Source: Trebonia sp963836195 (GTDB lineage Bacteria; Actinomycetota; Actinomycetes; Streptosporangiales; Streptosporangiaceae). Taken from it: a stretch of 64,000 bases of DNA. Of this stretch, positions 8,045 through 19,208 are shown one piece after another (within the stretch, counting starts at the first letter, position 1; every line of letters starts with the position of its first letter). Both the position numbers and the translations under genes were made by a program. The stretch covers positions 310,001 through 374,000 of the forward strand of contig CAWIIX010000002.1 in NCBI GenBank assembly GCA_963836195.1, written 5' to 3'. The notes under the pieces are model-generated. The model searched no databases. It saw only the letters and a program-made list of their open reading frames with translations, and was not told where the DNA came from.

Positions 8045-8695
8045 ATGAACTGGTCCAACCTGCTCAGCGGCGTTATCGGGGCACTGCTCGGCGGCCTCCT
8101 CGCCATCGTCGCATCGCTCATGTCGGCAAGGCAGCAACGCTCACTCACCCTGGCCACCCTCGCCGAAGAAAGACGGCAAACAAAGCTTCAAATATCCTAC
8201 ACCGCCTGCGCCGAGATCCTCGCCGACATGCTAACTATTAAACGAGCCATGATTGATCTCATGGGCGCAACCCGCGCGGATGCGGCCGTCGCATTCAGAA
8301 CTGTCTATAGTACAGTTGAGCGGATCTTTATTGTGCATAATTCAGTAGTAGCCGACATTGAGCTTCGCTCGCGAATTAATGAACTGAAAGATCTGATGGA
8401 GCAGTGGTACGAGAAGACCGACTGGGTGACGGAACGCTCCGTTCAACAAGAGCGTTACGATTTGGTCATGCCGTTCATGGAATACGTGAATCTATCAATA
8501 CGAGCGCACATGAACGATCAGCCGCTCCCGGCCACTGAAACTCCGCCGCAGCTGTCCACAGAAGAGGATCCACCGCCAGCGCCGATCAGCTCAGTAACGC
8601 CTAGGCCGACCCAGGAGAACGTCGATGACACTCGAGCCTCTGCTGTCCGAGGGGACATCCCGGCCACGACATGTTCGGCGAACCAGTCACCGTGA
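8045..8695 (+). CDS. Hypothetical membrane-anchored protein with an altered C-terminus
   Basis: Begins MNWSNLLSGVIGALLGGLLA, one N-terminal membrane helix (about residues 8-27). A cytoplasmic, mostly helical region with lower GC than its neighbours follows (QTKLQISYTACAEILADMLT; RINELKDLMEQWYEKTDWV). The last ~25 residues (after about 8620) run out of frame through the peptide deformylase remnant, so the native C-terminus has probably been replaced by a deletion junction. Function unknown. Confidence 0.6.
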   Translation: MNWSNLLSGVIGALLGGLLAIVASLMSARQQRSLTLATLAEERRQTKLQISYTACAEILADMLTIKRAMIDLMGATRADAAVAFRTVYSTVERIFIVHNSVVADIELRSRINELKDLMEQWYEKTDWVTERSVQQERYDLVMPFMEYVNLSIRAHMNDQPLPATETPPQLSTEEDPPPAPISSVTPRPTQENVDDTRASAVRGDIPATTCSANQSP

Positions 8696-8859
8696 AAGGC
8701 ACCGGCACCCTCGCCCGCTGCCTACAGCATGAAACCGACCACGTCAATGGCATCGTCATGGAAGATCACCTCACGCCGTCCGAGCGCAGGAACCTGCGCC
8801 GCCAGCACCAGTGGGTCGCACCCGACTACCCCGCCGACTGGCCTGCGTCACCCCAGTGA
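8659..8859 (+). pseudogene. C-terminal fragment of peptide deformylase
   Basis: Reads PGHDMFGEPVTVKGTGTLAR, then CLQHETDHVNGIVMEDHL and ...DYPADWPASPQ. The QHETDH segment is deformylase motif 3, whose HExxH supplies the metal ligands, and the C-terminal tail is typical of actinobacterial Def. Motifs 1 (GxGxAAxQ) and 2 (EGCLS) are absent: the 5' two thirds are missing and the fragment is joined to the gene ending at 8695 in another frame. Confidence 0.8.
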
Positions 8860-8992
8860 CCCAGCGCAACCAGGGCGCCAGCTAGCTATTTTTACCTCGT
8901 CTTTAACGTCAGCTATTGCCTTGCCGAACGACCACGCGAGAAAGTGGCTCGCAGCTCGCGAATTACCATCGAGACATGAGAGGTATTTGCTT

Positions 8993-11294
8993 GTGAAAAA
9001 GAATTTGAAGCGCCTGCGTGCGTTCGGCATGGTCGGGGCCGCCTCGATGCTGGCCGTTGGCGCCGGCGTCGTGGCGACCGCCCCCGTCTCGGCCTCGGTC
9101 CACCCGGGTAACGCCCGCGTAGCGCTGGCCGGAACCCGGACCGGGCTGGCCACCGCGAAGGCACTGCAGAAGGCGGCGCCCGCGCTGCCCGCGCACATCA
9201 CCGCCGACGTCTACCTGGCCGACCGGAACGCGGCCGCCCTGACCGCCTTGGCCAAGGCGGTCTCCACCCCCGGCACCGCGCAGTACCACCACTACCTGAC
9301 GGCGGCCCAGGACCAGGCGCTCTTCGCCCCCAGCGCCGCCGAGGCGCAGGCGGTTGAGAGCTGGGCCACCAGCAGCGGGCTCCGGGTCGGCACCGTGACC
9401 TCCGGCTTCGGCGCGAGCATCCAGGTGACCGGCACGCCCGGCGCGATCCAGAGCGCGTTCGGCGTCAAGTTCGGCAGCTACCAGGTAGGCGCCAGCAAGA
9501 AGGCCGAGCGGTTCTGGGCGCCGGAGCAGTCCGCTTCGGTGCCGGCCTCCATCCAGGGCGACGTGCTGACGGTGACCGGCCTCGACAGCGCCAAGCACAA
9601 CGCGACGCCGGAAGACACCCTCCCGCCGCCCGATCAGAACTACTTCGTCGCGCCGTGGACCTCGGAGTACTACGGCCAGAAGGTCGCGGCCGGGAAGTAC
9701 GGGACGGTCGCGGGCACCACGACGAAGATCCCGACCGTGAACGGCCAGGCCGAGCCCTGGACCAACGCCGGCTACACCCCGGCCCAGGTCCGCGGCGCGT
9801 ACAACGTGGCCCAGTCCGGCGAGACCGGCAAGGGCGTGACGGTCGCGGTCATCGACGCCTACATCCCGCCGACCCTGAAGTCGGATGCCAACCAGTACGC
9901 CGAGTGGGCGGCCGGCCAGCCCGGCGGCAACCCGGCCCTTGACAAGCCGTTCGCGCCCGGCCAGTTCAAGACCGTGCTGCACCCCGGGGCGACCACCTGG
10001 GACGACACCGCGGCGAACGAGTGCGGCGCGGCCGGCTGGTACGAAGAATCGTCGCTGGACGTCGAGTCCGTGCACGGCATGGCGCCGGACGCGAAGGTCA
10101 CCTACGTCGGCGCGCTCCGACTGCACCGACCAGGGCCTCACCAACGCCGTCGCGTACGTCGTCAACACCCACGCGGCCTCCATCGTGACCGACTCGTGGG
10201 GCGAGCCCTACGACTCGGACGCGACGATCGCGGTCGATGACCAGCTGTTCCAGGCCGCCGCGGCCGAGGGCATCGGGTTCTTCTTCTCCGCCGGCGACAA
10301 CGGCTACGCCGACCCGAACTACGAGGAGGCCAGCGACCAGGTCCAGGTCAGCTACCCGAGCGCGAGCCCGTGGGTGACCTCGGTCGGCGGCACCAGCCTC
10401 GCGATCGGGAAGCACGACAACTACGAGGGCGAGACCGGCTGGGGCACCTTCCTCAACCCGCTCACCGTCAGCTCGACCGGGCGGAGCAGCTGGGCCTTCA
10501 CTCCGGGCGACACCGTCGACGAGCTCACCAACGGCCTCTACGACGGCTCGACCGGCGGCGGCGTGGCCACCGCCTACGCCCAGCCGTGGTACCAGCAGCA
10601 CGTCGTGCCGACGTCGCTGGCCGAGACCGAGGTCACGAGCACGCCGGTCACCTACAACACCGGAACCGCCACCTACGGGACCATCATTCTGGCCTACAAC
10701 GAGAGCCTGACCACGGCCAGCAGCCCGCGGCGGGTGACCCCGGACGTGTCGGCGCTGGCCGACCCGTCGACCGGCGTCGCGGTCGGCGAGACCACCGCCG
10801 GGCCGGACAACGCGCAGGGCGTGCCCGGTCCCGACAAGTTCTACATCAGCCGGATCGGCGGCACCAGCGTCGCCTCCCCGATCTTCGCCGGCATCGAGGC
10901 GGACGCGCAGCAGGCGGCCGGATTCCCGATCGGCTTCGCCAACCCGGCCATCTACGGGCTGGACGCCCACAGTTCGAGCGCCTTCCACAACGTCACCGAC
11001 CACCCCGGCGGGGCCTCGTACTACGAGGTCCGGTCGAACTACACCGATGCCTCCAACAAGACCCTCCCGCTGGTGACCTACCTGCGCCAGATGGGCGTGA
11101 ACGGGTACACCGGCAACAACGTCACCTTCCCGCCGATCCCGGCGGGCGCGCTGGGCGCCGGGTCCCCGGCCCTCCCCAGCGTCACCGTGAACCTGGAAAG
11201 CGCACTGCAGGCGAACGGCGGCTACAGCGACGCGACCGGCGTCGGGTCCCCCGACAACTACATCGCGGCGTTCCAGTCCAACCGAGGGTTCTAG
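8993..11294 (+). pseudogene. Secreted S53 (sedolisin/pro-kumamolisin) peptidase, one frameshift
   Basis: GTG 8993 with GAGAGG upstream. Signal peptide KKNLKRLRAFGMVGAASMLA ... APVSA, then an S53 activation domain (DVYLADRNAAALTALAKAVS; GTAQYHHYLT). The catalytic domain has EESSLDVE (the Glu-x3-Asp pair, about 10044-10067), the oxyanion Asp motif FFSAGDNG, and the nucleophile motif GGTSVASP near 10860. The frame breaks at 10111-10117: removing one base converts VGALRLHRP into VGASDCTDQG and joins both halves into one ~766-residue protein. An acid-active, exported serine-carboxyl peptidase is expected. A 13-bp terminator hairpin follows at 11330. Confidence 0.88.
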
Positions 11295-11329
11295 GGCAGC
11301 CAGCTCTAGGCCGCAGTTAGCGAACCGCT

Positions 11330-11359
11330 GGGGCCACCCGGATTCGTCCGGGTGGCCCC
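11330..11359. terminator. Bidirectional terminator between convergent genes
   Basis: Perfect 13-bp stem GGGGCCACCCGGA / TCCGGGTGGCCCC with a TTCG tetraloop, between the S53 peptidase (plus) and the ROK regulator (minus). Confidence 0.88.
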
Positions 11360-11387
11360 ACTCTCGTTTCTGCGACTTCTCCCGACA

Positions 11388-11430
11388 ATCAAACCCATGA
11401 TTCATCCCGAACGGTCGCGGCGTCCCCTCC
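11388..11430 (-). repeat. Interspersed GGGACCGTTCG repeat, copy 2
   Basis: Plus strand reads ATCAAACCCATGATTCATCC then CGAACGGTCGCGGCGTCCCC. The core is one base off the consensus (GCGACCGTTCG on the minus strand). The extended flank GGCGTCCCCTCCG matches the copy at 24321. Confidence 0.6.
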
Positions 11431-11462
11431 GCCCGCCACCTCGAGCGCAACCGTCGGCCGAC

Positions 11463-12674
11463 CTACCCGAGCGGGCTGGCCGCCTCCCGGCCGGCGAACG
11501 CGCTCCCGCCCAGGAACGCCTCGATCGGCAGCGTGGCGGCGCCGAGCGCGACCGCGTCCGGGCCGAGGCGGCCGAGTTCGATCGAGGTCTCGGCGAACAG
11601 GTGCCGGAGCGAACGGTCCCGGGCCGCCGCCTGGATGGCCGGCAGCATGTGCGCGCCGAGGAGCAGGCCGGCCCAGCCGCCGAGGACGATCCGCTCGGGG
11701 TTGAACAGGTTGATCAGGTTCGCGATGCCGCCGCCCAGGTAGAGCGCGGTGGAGTCCAGGATCTCCGCCGCCTGGGCCGAAGCCGGGGCCAGCTCGATCA
11801 TCGCCGCCAGCGCGGCCTCCTGGTCGCCCGGCAGCGGGCCACCGTACTGCTCGAGAATCGCCTCGGCGCCGACGTAAGCCTCGAGGCAGCCGCGTGATCC
11901 GCACCGGCAGGGCCGGCCGCCCAGCATGACGGTGGTGTGCCCCCATTCGCTCGCGCTCGAGGTACGGCCGCGCAGCGTCGCCCCGTTGGCGCTGATGCTT
12001 GCCCCCACGCCCGAGCCGACCAGGCAGATCACCGCGCTGCGGGCGCCGCGCCCCGCGCCGAACCACAGCTCGGCCTGTCCCATGGTCTTGGCGTCGTTGT
12101 CGATGTGCAGCGGCAGGGTGGTCCCGGCTCGGAGCAGGCGTCCCAGCGGGACCGACTCCCAGCCGTACGTCTGCCCGTGCACAAGACCGTCGGGTCCGTT
12201 CTCGACGATGCCGGGGACCCCGACACCGATGCCGAGGACCGCCGCCGGGCTGACTCCGCTGGCCGCCATCACCACCTCAAGCCCGGTCAGGATTGCCTCG
12301 ACGATCAAGTCCACTCGGTGCTGTCGGGGATCGAGCGGATAGTCGGCCTTGGCCCGCTCGGCCAGCGTCAGGTCGAACAGCTCGACGCGGACCCGGGCCT
12401 CACCGACGTCGACCCCGATGACGTACCCGTGATCCGGGTTGACCCGCAGGATCATCCGCGGCCGCCCGCCATCCGAATCCACCGAGCCGGCCTCGACCAC
12501 GATCCCCTCGTCGATCAGGTCGCGCACGACATTGCTGACCGACGCGGGACTCAGCCCGGTGGCCGCGTTTAGCTCCTGCCGGCTGCTCGCCTGTCCGAAG
12601 AAGAGCGACGACAGCAGCACCGAGCGGTTGTCTCGGCGTAGGTCATGGACGGTCCAACGCCTTCGCTCGCGCAT
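11463..12674 (-). CDS. ROK-family transcriptional regulator
   Basis: 403 residues. An N-terminal winged helix (about 10-75: LFFGQASSRQELNAATGLSP, ASVSNVVRDLIDEGIVVE) is followed by an actin-like ROK sugar-kinase fold: GYVIGVDVGEARV, GIGVGVPGIVENGP, HIDNDAK, and the zinc signature CRCGSRGCLEAY. This is the NagC/XylR type of sugar-responsive repressor. It is divergent from the secreted malectin/GH55-like gene across a 147-bp gap with an AT-rich operator-like stretch, so it very likely controls that gene in response to a sugar. Convergent with the S53 peptidase across a shared terminator. Confidence 0.92.
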   Translation of the reverse strand: MRERRRWTVHDLRRDNRSVLLSSLFFGQASSRQELNAATGLSPASVSNVVRDLIDEGIVVEAGSVDSDGGRPRMILRVNPDHGYVIGVDVGEARVRVELFDLTLAERAKADYPLDPRQHRVDLIVEAILTGLEVVMAASGVSPAAVLGIGVGVPGIVENGPDGLVHGQTYGWESVPLGRLLRAGTTLPLHIDNDAKTMGQAELWFGAGRGARSAVICLVGSGVGASISANGATLRGRTSSASEWGHTTVMLGGRPCRCGSRGCLEAYVGAEAILEQYGGPLPGDQEAALAAMIELAPASAQAAEILDSTALYLGGGIANLINLFNPERIVLGGWAGLLLGAHMLPAIQAAARDRSLRHLFAETSIELGRLGPDAVALGAATLPIEAFLGGSAFAGREAASPLG

Positions 12675-12718
12675 GGCCCCCCTCGGTGGGTAACCGACCG
12701 GTTTCGATCCCTTGACGG

Positions 12719-12757
12719 TTTGTTTTTATCAAGTTAAGTTACGCCATAAAATAAGGC
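12719..12757. promoter_or_regulatory. AT-rich promoter/operator between ROK regulator and GH55-like gene
   Basis: TTTGTTTTTATCAAGTTAAG continuing TTACGCCATAAAATAAGG is strikingly AT-rich for this genome. It holds a direct AAGTTAAGTT repeat, a plausible ROK operator and -10 region for one or both divergent genes. Location is clear, exact operator is inference. Confidence 0.45.
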
Positions 12758-12821
12758 TTGTATGTACTCGGCGATCGGCGACGAGCTCAGGCCTTAGGTG
12801 CCGCACCCGTGGAGCGTACAT

Positions 12822-15800
12822 ATGCATCTCGCCCTGCACCGCCGCACATTCGCTCGCTTGCGAAGAGTGCTCATGCTCGCCATCGCGCCGCTGCTCCTAG
12901 CTGGCCTCGTCGTTCTGCCGGGTACCGTACCGGCCGCCGTCGCGGCTAACGCCGGCGTTGATATCTCGGCCGGCGGCCCGGCCGCGGCGCCGTTCGTGGC
13001 CGACGAGGACTTCACCGGCGGCGCGACCGCCGCCACCACCAACGCGATCAGCACCACCGGGATCACCAACCCGGCCCCGCAGTCGGTCTGGCAGCACAAC
13101 CGCTACGGCAACTTCACCTACACGATCCCGGGCCTCACGGCAGGCGCGAACTACACGGTCCGGCTCGACTTCGCCGAGGCGTACTGGACCGCGGCCGGAT
13201 CCCGCACCTTCAACGTCCTCATCAACGGCACCCAGGTGCTGACCAACTTCGACATCTTCGCCACCGCCGGCGGCGAGTTCAAGGGGGTCGCCGAGTCGTT
13301 CACCGCGACCGCCAGCAGCGCCGGCGCGGTCACCATCCAGTTCGTCACCGTCAAGGACAACGCCCAGGTCAACGGCATCGAGATCTCGCCCGTGGGCGGC
13401 ACCGGCGACACCGTCACGGTCACCAGCCCCGGCAGCCAGACCGGCACCGTCGGCACCGCCGCCAGCCTGCAGATCGCCGCGACCGACTCCGCCTCCGGCC
13501 AGACCCTGACCTACAGCGCGACCGGCCTCCCGGCCGGGCTGAGCATCAACTCGAGCACCGGCCTGATCACCGGCACCCCGACCACCGTTGGCAGTTCGTC
13601 CGTCACGGTGAAGGCAACCGACACCACCGGCGCGTCCGGGACGGCCACCTTCACCTGGACCGAGAACGCCAGCACGACCGGCACCGGCGGGGTCGACATC
13701 TCCGCTGGCGGTCCGGCCGCGGCCCCGTTCGTGGCCGACGAGGACTACACCGGCGGCACGGCCACCGCGACCACCACCGCGATCAGCACGACCGGGATCA
13801 CCAACCCGGCCCCGCAGTCGGTCTGGCAGCACAACCGCTACGGCAACTTCACCTACACGATCCCGGGCCTCACGGCAGGCGCGAACTACACGGTCCGGCT
13901 CGACTTCGCCGAGGCGTACTGGACCGCGGCCGGATCGCGAACCTTCAACGTCCTCATCAACGGCACCCAGGTGCTGACCAACTTCGACATCTTCGCCACC
14001 GCCGGCGGCGAGTTCAAGGGGGTCGCCGAGTCGTTCACCGCGACCGCCAGCAGCGCCGGCGCGGTCACCATCCAGTTCGTCACCGTCAAGGACAACGCCC
14101 AGGTCAACGGCATCGAGATCTCGCCCGCGGCGGCGGCGGCACCGGTGACACGGTCACGGTGACGAACCCCGGCAGCCAGGTCGGCGCCGTCGGCACCGCC
14201 ACCAGCCTCCAGATCGCCGCGACCGACTCCGCGTCCGGCCAGACCCTCACCTACACCGCGACCGGCCTGCCCGCCGGGCTGAGCATCAACTCAGCCACCG
14301 GTCTGATCACCGGCACCCCCACCACCGCCGCCACCGCCAACGTCACGGTGACCGCAAAGGACACCACCGGCGCCTCCGGGTCGGCCACCTTCACCTGGAC
14401 GATCAGTACGGCCGCGACCGGCTGCGTCGGCGGGTCGAACCAGCCGAACTTCGGGCCGAACGTCTACGTCTTCAACCCGAGCGAGTCGGCTACCACTATC
14501 AACAACACGCTGAACACCGTCTTCAACTCGCAGAAGGTCAACCAGTTCGGCACCCAGCGCTACGCCGAGCTGTTCGATCCGGGCACCTACACCGGCGTCG
14601 AGGACAACGTCGGCTACTACGTGTCGGTCCAGGGCCTCGGGCAGAACCCCAGCTCGGTCGCAGCTGAACGACAGCGACGTCACCGTCGACTCCTTCGACG
14701 GCACCGGCAACGCGACCGACAACTTCTGGCGCAGCGCCGAGAACATGGAGATCACCCCGTCCGCTGGCAGCGACCGCTGGGCGGTCGCCCAGGCCGGCCC
14801 GTTCGAGCGGATGGACATCAACGGCGGGCTCGAGCTCTACCCGGCCAGCTACGGCTACGCCAGCGGCGGTTACATCGCCGACAGCATCGTCACCGGCCAG
14901 GCGTCCAGCGTCTCCCAGCAGCAGTACTACACCAAGGACAGCACCCTCGGGAGCTGGGCCGGCTCGGTCTGGAACATGGTGTTCTCCGGCGTCAACGGCG
15001 CGCCCGCGCAGAGCTACCCGACGCCGCCGATGACCACGCTGGCCTCCACCCCGGTCGCCCGCGACATCCCCTACATGTACGTCGACAGCAGCGGCAACTA
15101 CAACGTGTTCGAGCCCAGCCTGCGGACCAACGCGGTCGGCCCGAGCTGGTCGCCCACCAGCAATACCCCGGGCACCAGCGTGCCGATGAGCACGTTCTTC
15201 GTCGCCACCCCGTCCGACACGGCGGCGCAGATCAACTCGGCCCTGGCCGAGGGTTGCAACCTGCTCTTCACCCCCGGCGTCTACAGCATCAACCAGACGC
15301 TCAACGTCACCAACCCGAACACCGTCGTGCTCGGCCTCGGCTTCCCGACCCTCATCCCGACCGGCGGCGTGGACACCATGCACGTCGCTGACGTGGATGG
15401 CGTGCGGCTCCAGGGCCTGCTGTTCGACGCCGGCACCACCAACTCCAACACGCTGCTCCAGATCGGCCCGGCCGGCTCGAGCGCGAGCCACGCGAGCAAC
15501 CCGATCTCGGTCCAGGACGTCTTCTTCCGGATCGGCGGCGACATCGCCGGCCAGGCCACCAACAGCCTGGTCGTCAACTCCAACAACACCCTCCTCGACG
15601 ACATCTGGGCCTGGCGGGCCGACCACGGCAACTCGGGCACCGTCGGCTGGACCGTCAACACGGCCCAGCACGGCCTCGTCGTCAACGGCAATAACGTCCT
15701 CGCGACCGGACTGTTCGTCGAGCACTACCAGAACTACGACGTCCAGTGGTTCGGCAACGGCGGCGAGACCATCTTCTTCCAGAACGAGATGCCCTACGAC

Positions 15801-16097
15801 CCGCCCAACCAGGCCGCCTGGATGAACGGGAGCTCTGATGGCTACGCCGCCTACGAGGTCGGTCCCAACGTCACCACCCACCAGGCCTACGGGCTGGGCA
15901 GCTACTGCTACTTCAACGTCAACACGGCCGTGGTCGCCGACCACGCGTTCGAGGCGCCCGATACCTCCGGCGTGCAGTTCCACGACATCCTCACGGTGTC
16001 CCTGGGCGACGTCGGCGCGATCGAGCACGTCATCAATGAGGTAGGCGCGGCAACGCCCACCAACACCACCCCGTCCACGGTAACCAGCTACCCATAG
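12822..16097 (+). pseudogene. Secreted malectin/Ig-like and GH55-like beta-helix protein, two frameshifts
   Basis: ATG 12822 (GGAG 7 nt upstream) opens a signal peptide (RTFARLRRVLMLAIAPLLLA ... AAVAA). Domain order: malectin/CBM57, He-PIG Ig-like repeat, a second malectin and Ig-like pair, then a Cys-Val-Gly-Gly boundary and a long tandem beta-helix region. The last begins NFGPNVYVFNPSESATTINN and includes GTQRYAELFDPGTY, ASGGYIADSIVTGQ, DIWAWRADHGNSGTVGWTVN and FFQNEMPYDPPNQAAW. The latter matches proteins resembling GH55 exo-beta-1,3-glucanases, often misnamed adenylyl cyclase. Frames break near 14140 (GCG run) and 14658; both heal with one base. Probably a beta-glucan-acting exoenzyme; ROK-controlled. 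Confidence 0.75.
12952..14130 (+). repeat. Tandem 735-bp malectin/Ig-like repeat
   Basis: Two copies with a period of 735 bp (245 codons). Sequence from about 13075 recurs from about 13810 over some 320 bp with almost no differences, including the whole GSRTFNVLINGTQVLTNFDI segment. The Ig-like parts diverge more. This indicates a recent duplication or ongoing gene conversion of the carbohydrate-binding module. Confidence 0.8.
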
Positions 16098-16153
16098 CCA
16101 ACCGGTCACCCCGAGCCAATCAGTCATCCAGCGCCAACCTGAGTAAACCCGGC

Positions 16154-16173
16154 CCTGCGCATCCCCGCGCAGG
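16154..16173 (+). terminator. Hairpin downstream of the GH55-like gene
   Basis: Stem CCTGCGC / GCGCAGG with loop ATCCCC, extendable by GGC/GCC with a bulge, 57 bp after the stop at 16097. Confidence 0.5.
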
Positions 16174-16239
16174 CCGGCTGCTCTGCGTAGGGCCGCCGGC
16201 CGGTCAGGACGCCGGCCGAAGGTCAATTACGATGGCCTA

Positions 16240-19147
16240 GTGCCCCCAAGACTGCAAGTCGGCAGCCCGAGCTCGACGCTGCTGCGCGGGCAGCTGACGA
16301 GCTCGGGCCGGGAACGGCAGCGTCGTGATCGTCACCGGCCCGGCCGGCCTGGGCAAGACCGCCCTGCTGGCCGAGGCCATGCGCCTGGCCGCCGACCGGG
16401 GCATCGCGACGTTCTGCGGCGGCGCGACCCCGCGGCGCGGGCGGTGCCGCTGGGGCCGATCCTGGACGCGCTCGTCTCGGCCGACGAGCCGCCCGTCGAT
16501 CCCGCCCGCCTGCACGAACTCAGCCAGTCTCCTGATCAGCGATTCTGGCTGCTGCGGGAGCTGCAGGAAGGACTCGAGCAGGCCGCCCGCCGGGCGCCGC
16601 TGCTTATCGTCCTCGATGACCTGCAGTGGGCCGACGCCGCCACCGCCAGCGCCCTGGTGATGCTGTCCAAATGGCTGGCAACCCACCAGATCGGCTGGCT
16701 GCTGGCGCTGCGCCCGGGGGAGCTGCCGGACGCCGCGCAGGACGCGGTCGCCCGGCTGGAGTCGGCGGGCGCGTCCGAGATCCGGCTCGGCCCGCTCGAT
16801 GAGACCGCGGTCGCGCAGATCGCCCGTGAGATGCTCGGCGGCGAGCCCGACGAGGCGCTGCGGGAGGTACTCGGCCGGCTCGACGGCCAGCCGTTCCTGC
16901 TGACCGAGCTGCTGCGCGGGCTGCGGATGGAGAAAATGGTGACCGTCACGGCGGCATCGCCAGGCTGGATGCGGGCGTGCGGCTGCCGCGCCGGCTCATC
17001 GACTGGGTGTCGGGCCAGCTCGCCCGGCTGACCGCGCCCGCCCGCGACGCGGTGGAGATGGCTTCGGTCCTCGGGCACAGCTTCTCCCTCGAGGAGCTGG
17101 CCGGGCTGCTCGGCCGGCCGCTGCTTGAGCTGCGGGGCGAGATCAGGGAGGCGATCGCGGCCGGGCTGCTGGCCGAGGACGGAAACCGTCTGGGGTTCCG
17201 GCATGACCTCGTCCGCGAGGCCGTCGACGCCAGCCTGCCCAGAGCGGTGCGGCGGAGCATGCGCCGCACCGCGGTCGAGGTGATGCTCAAGCACGGGGCC
17301 TCCGCCGCCGACGTCGCCCAGCTGGTCATGGAGGTCGCCGAGCCCGGCGACATCGCCTCGGCGGGCCTGCTGCGGCGGGCGGCGGCGCAGATCGGGCGGA
17401 TGTCCCCGGCGGTGGCGGTCCCGTTGGCCCGCCGCGCCCTCGACCTCATCCCTCGCGGCGGGCCCGAGCGCGGCGAGGCCGTCGTGCAGGCCATCGACCT
17501 GCTCGTGCAGGCGGGCCGGGCGGCCGAGGCGGCGAAGCTGCTCACCGCGTCGGAGAGCGACCTGGCCGATTCCGTGGCCGATGCCCAGGCCCGCCTGGGC
17601 ATCGGCATGCTGATGGCCCAGTACGCCCCGGCCGCGGTCGCCGAGCAGTGCCAGGCGGCCCTGCGGCTGCCCGGCGTCCCGCCCGCGCTCCGCGTCCAGC
17701 TGCTGTCCCTGCTGGCCTGCAGCCTGGACATCAGCGGCGAGGCGGACGCGGCGGCCGGACCGGTCGCGGACGCGATCGCGGAGGCGGCCGCCAGCGGCGA
17801 CCCCACGGCCGAGATCGTCACGTTCGTGCCGCGCGCCCTGCTCGCCTTCGCCCAGGGCGACTGGCAGGGAGCGATCGAGCTGGCGAGCGAGGCGGTTCGT
17901 CGCCAGCACGAGCCGAAGGAACTCCGGATGTGGGTGCCGGAGACGCTGGAAGTCGCTGCTGCTGATCTCGGAGTTGCGGCTCGAGGAGGCGCACGCGATC
18001 ATCGAGGCGGGCACCCGCGAGGATAAGGAGGTCCCCAGGAACATCCGGGTCTGGTCCATGCTCAGGTGCCGGGCGCGGCTGGCGGCCGGGCAGCTGGCCG
18101 ACGCCCGCGCCGAAGCCGAGGCGATCATGGACATGTCCGACGAGATCGGCGACGGGAGCTTCGGCTACCTCAACCGCATCGCCCGCTACGTCCTCGGCTG
18201 ACATCGCGCTGCGCACCGGCGACCCAGCCGCGCTGCAGGCCGCCCGGCGGAATGCGGCGGCGCTAACGGACAGCTCGGCGACTGCCGGCCACCAAGCGCC
18301 TCGGCGCTGGCTCATGGTGCGCCTTGACGGCGGCCCGATCGGCCCGGAACTGCTCGACGTCCTCGCGCCCGGGTACGTGCACGCCTGCAGCCCGCTCGGC
18401 CATGCCGACGCCGTCGAGCTGGTGCGGCTGCTGCTGGCGGCCGGGCAGCGATCCGACGCGGCCGCTGTCACCGCGCGGCTGGCGAGCGCGATGCGGCCGG
18501 GAATCCGGGCTTTCCCGGGCTGCGCGCCGCCGCCCTGCACGCGCGCGCCTTCTCGACGATGATCTCGAACTGGCCCTGGCCGCCGTCCAGGCGTACCGCG
18601 GCGACCCGCGGCCGCTGGTCCGCGCGGCGGCGCTCGAGGATGCCGGCCGGCTGCTCGGGGAACGCGCGAAGGACGAGGCGGTCGGCTACCTGGACGAGGC
18701 GCTGACGCTGCAATCCGCCGCGGGCGCCGAACGGGACGCCGCCCGGGTCCGCCGCCTGCTCCGCGGCTACGGCGCGCAGCGCGCGCACGGGCGCCCGGAC
18801 CCGGCCGCGGCGCGTGGCCGGAGCTGACCGCCTCCGAGCTCGCGGTCGTCCGGCTGGTGACCGAGGGCGCGTCCGACCGCGAGGTCGCCCAGCGGCTTTA
18901 CATTTCCGCGCACACGGTGAACTCGCACCTGCGCCACGTTTTCGCCAAGCTCGGCATCCGCTCCCGGGTCGAGCTGGCCCGCCTGGCGGGCGAGCGCCAG
19001 GCGGCGGACTCGATCACTGATCCCGGCCATCCCCTCGCCGCGCAGCGGCAGCTGAGCCGGGCAGCGATTAATCACTTGATCAAGTCATGTGCTGCCCGCG
19101 GGCCGGGCGCAGGCTTGAGCGGCATGCCGCAGGTGACTGTCGGCTGA
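16240..19147 (+). pseudogene. LuxR-family LAL-type ATPase regulator with multiple frameshifts
   Basis: Pieces in different frames join into one ~960-residue LAL regulator. The order is N-terminus from GTG 16240; P-loop VIVTGPAGLGKTALL (~16327); Walker B APLLIVLDDLQWAD (~16595); sensor and helical region; TPR-like middle (from 16977 to ~18800); and a C-terminal LuxR helix-turn-helix (ELTASELAVVRLVTEGASDR; LYISAHTVNSHLRHVFAKLG, ~18827-19000). Frame changes fall near 16310, 16435, 16955, 17955, 18200, 18505 and 18825. Every junction heals with a one-base indel and no domain is missing. If intact in reality it would be an ATP-dependent activator, probably of the hydrolases downstream. Confidence 0.8.
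19074..19085. promoter_or_regulatory. 12-bp palindromic operator candidate
   Basis: Perfect palindrome ACTTGATCAAGT about 120 bp before the secreted hydrolase start. It looks like a MarR/TetR-type site. It lies inside the apparent 3' end of the LuxR frame, suggesting that the native LuxR stop is earlier. Confidence 0.45.
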
Positions 19148-19208
19148 CGAATCCGGCCGCGCCCTGCGGCCGCACGACCACCGCATTCACGAGGGAAGGC
19201 AACATTTC

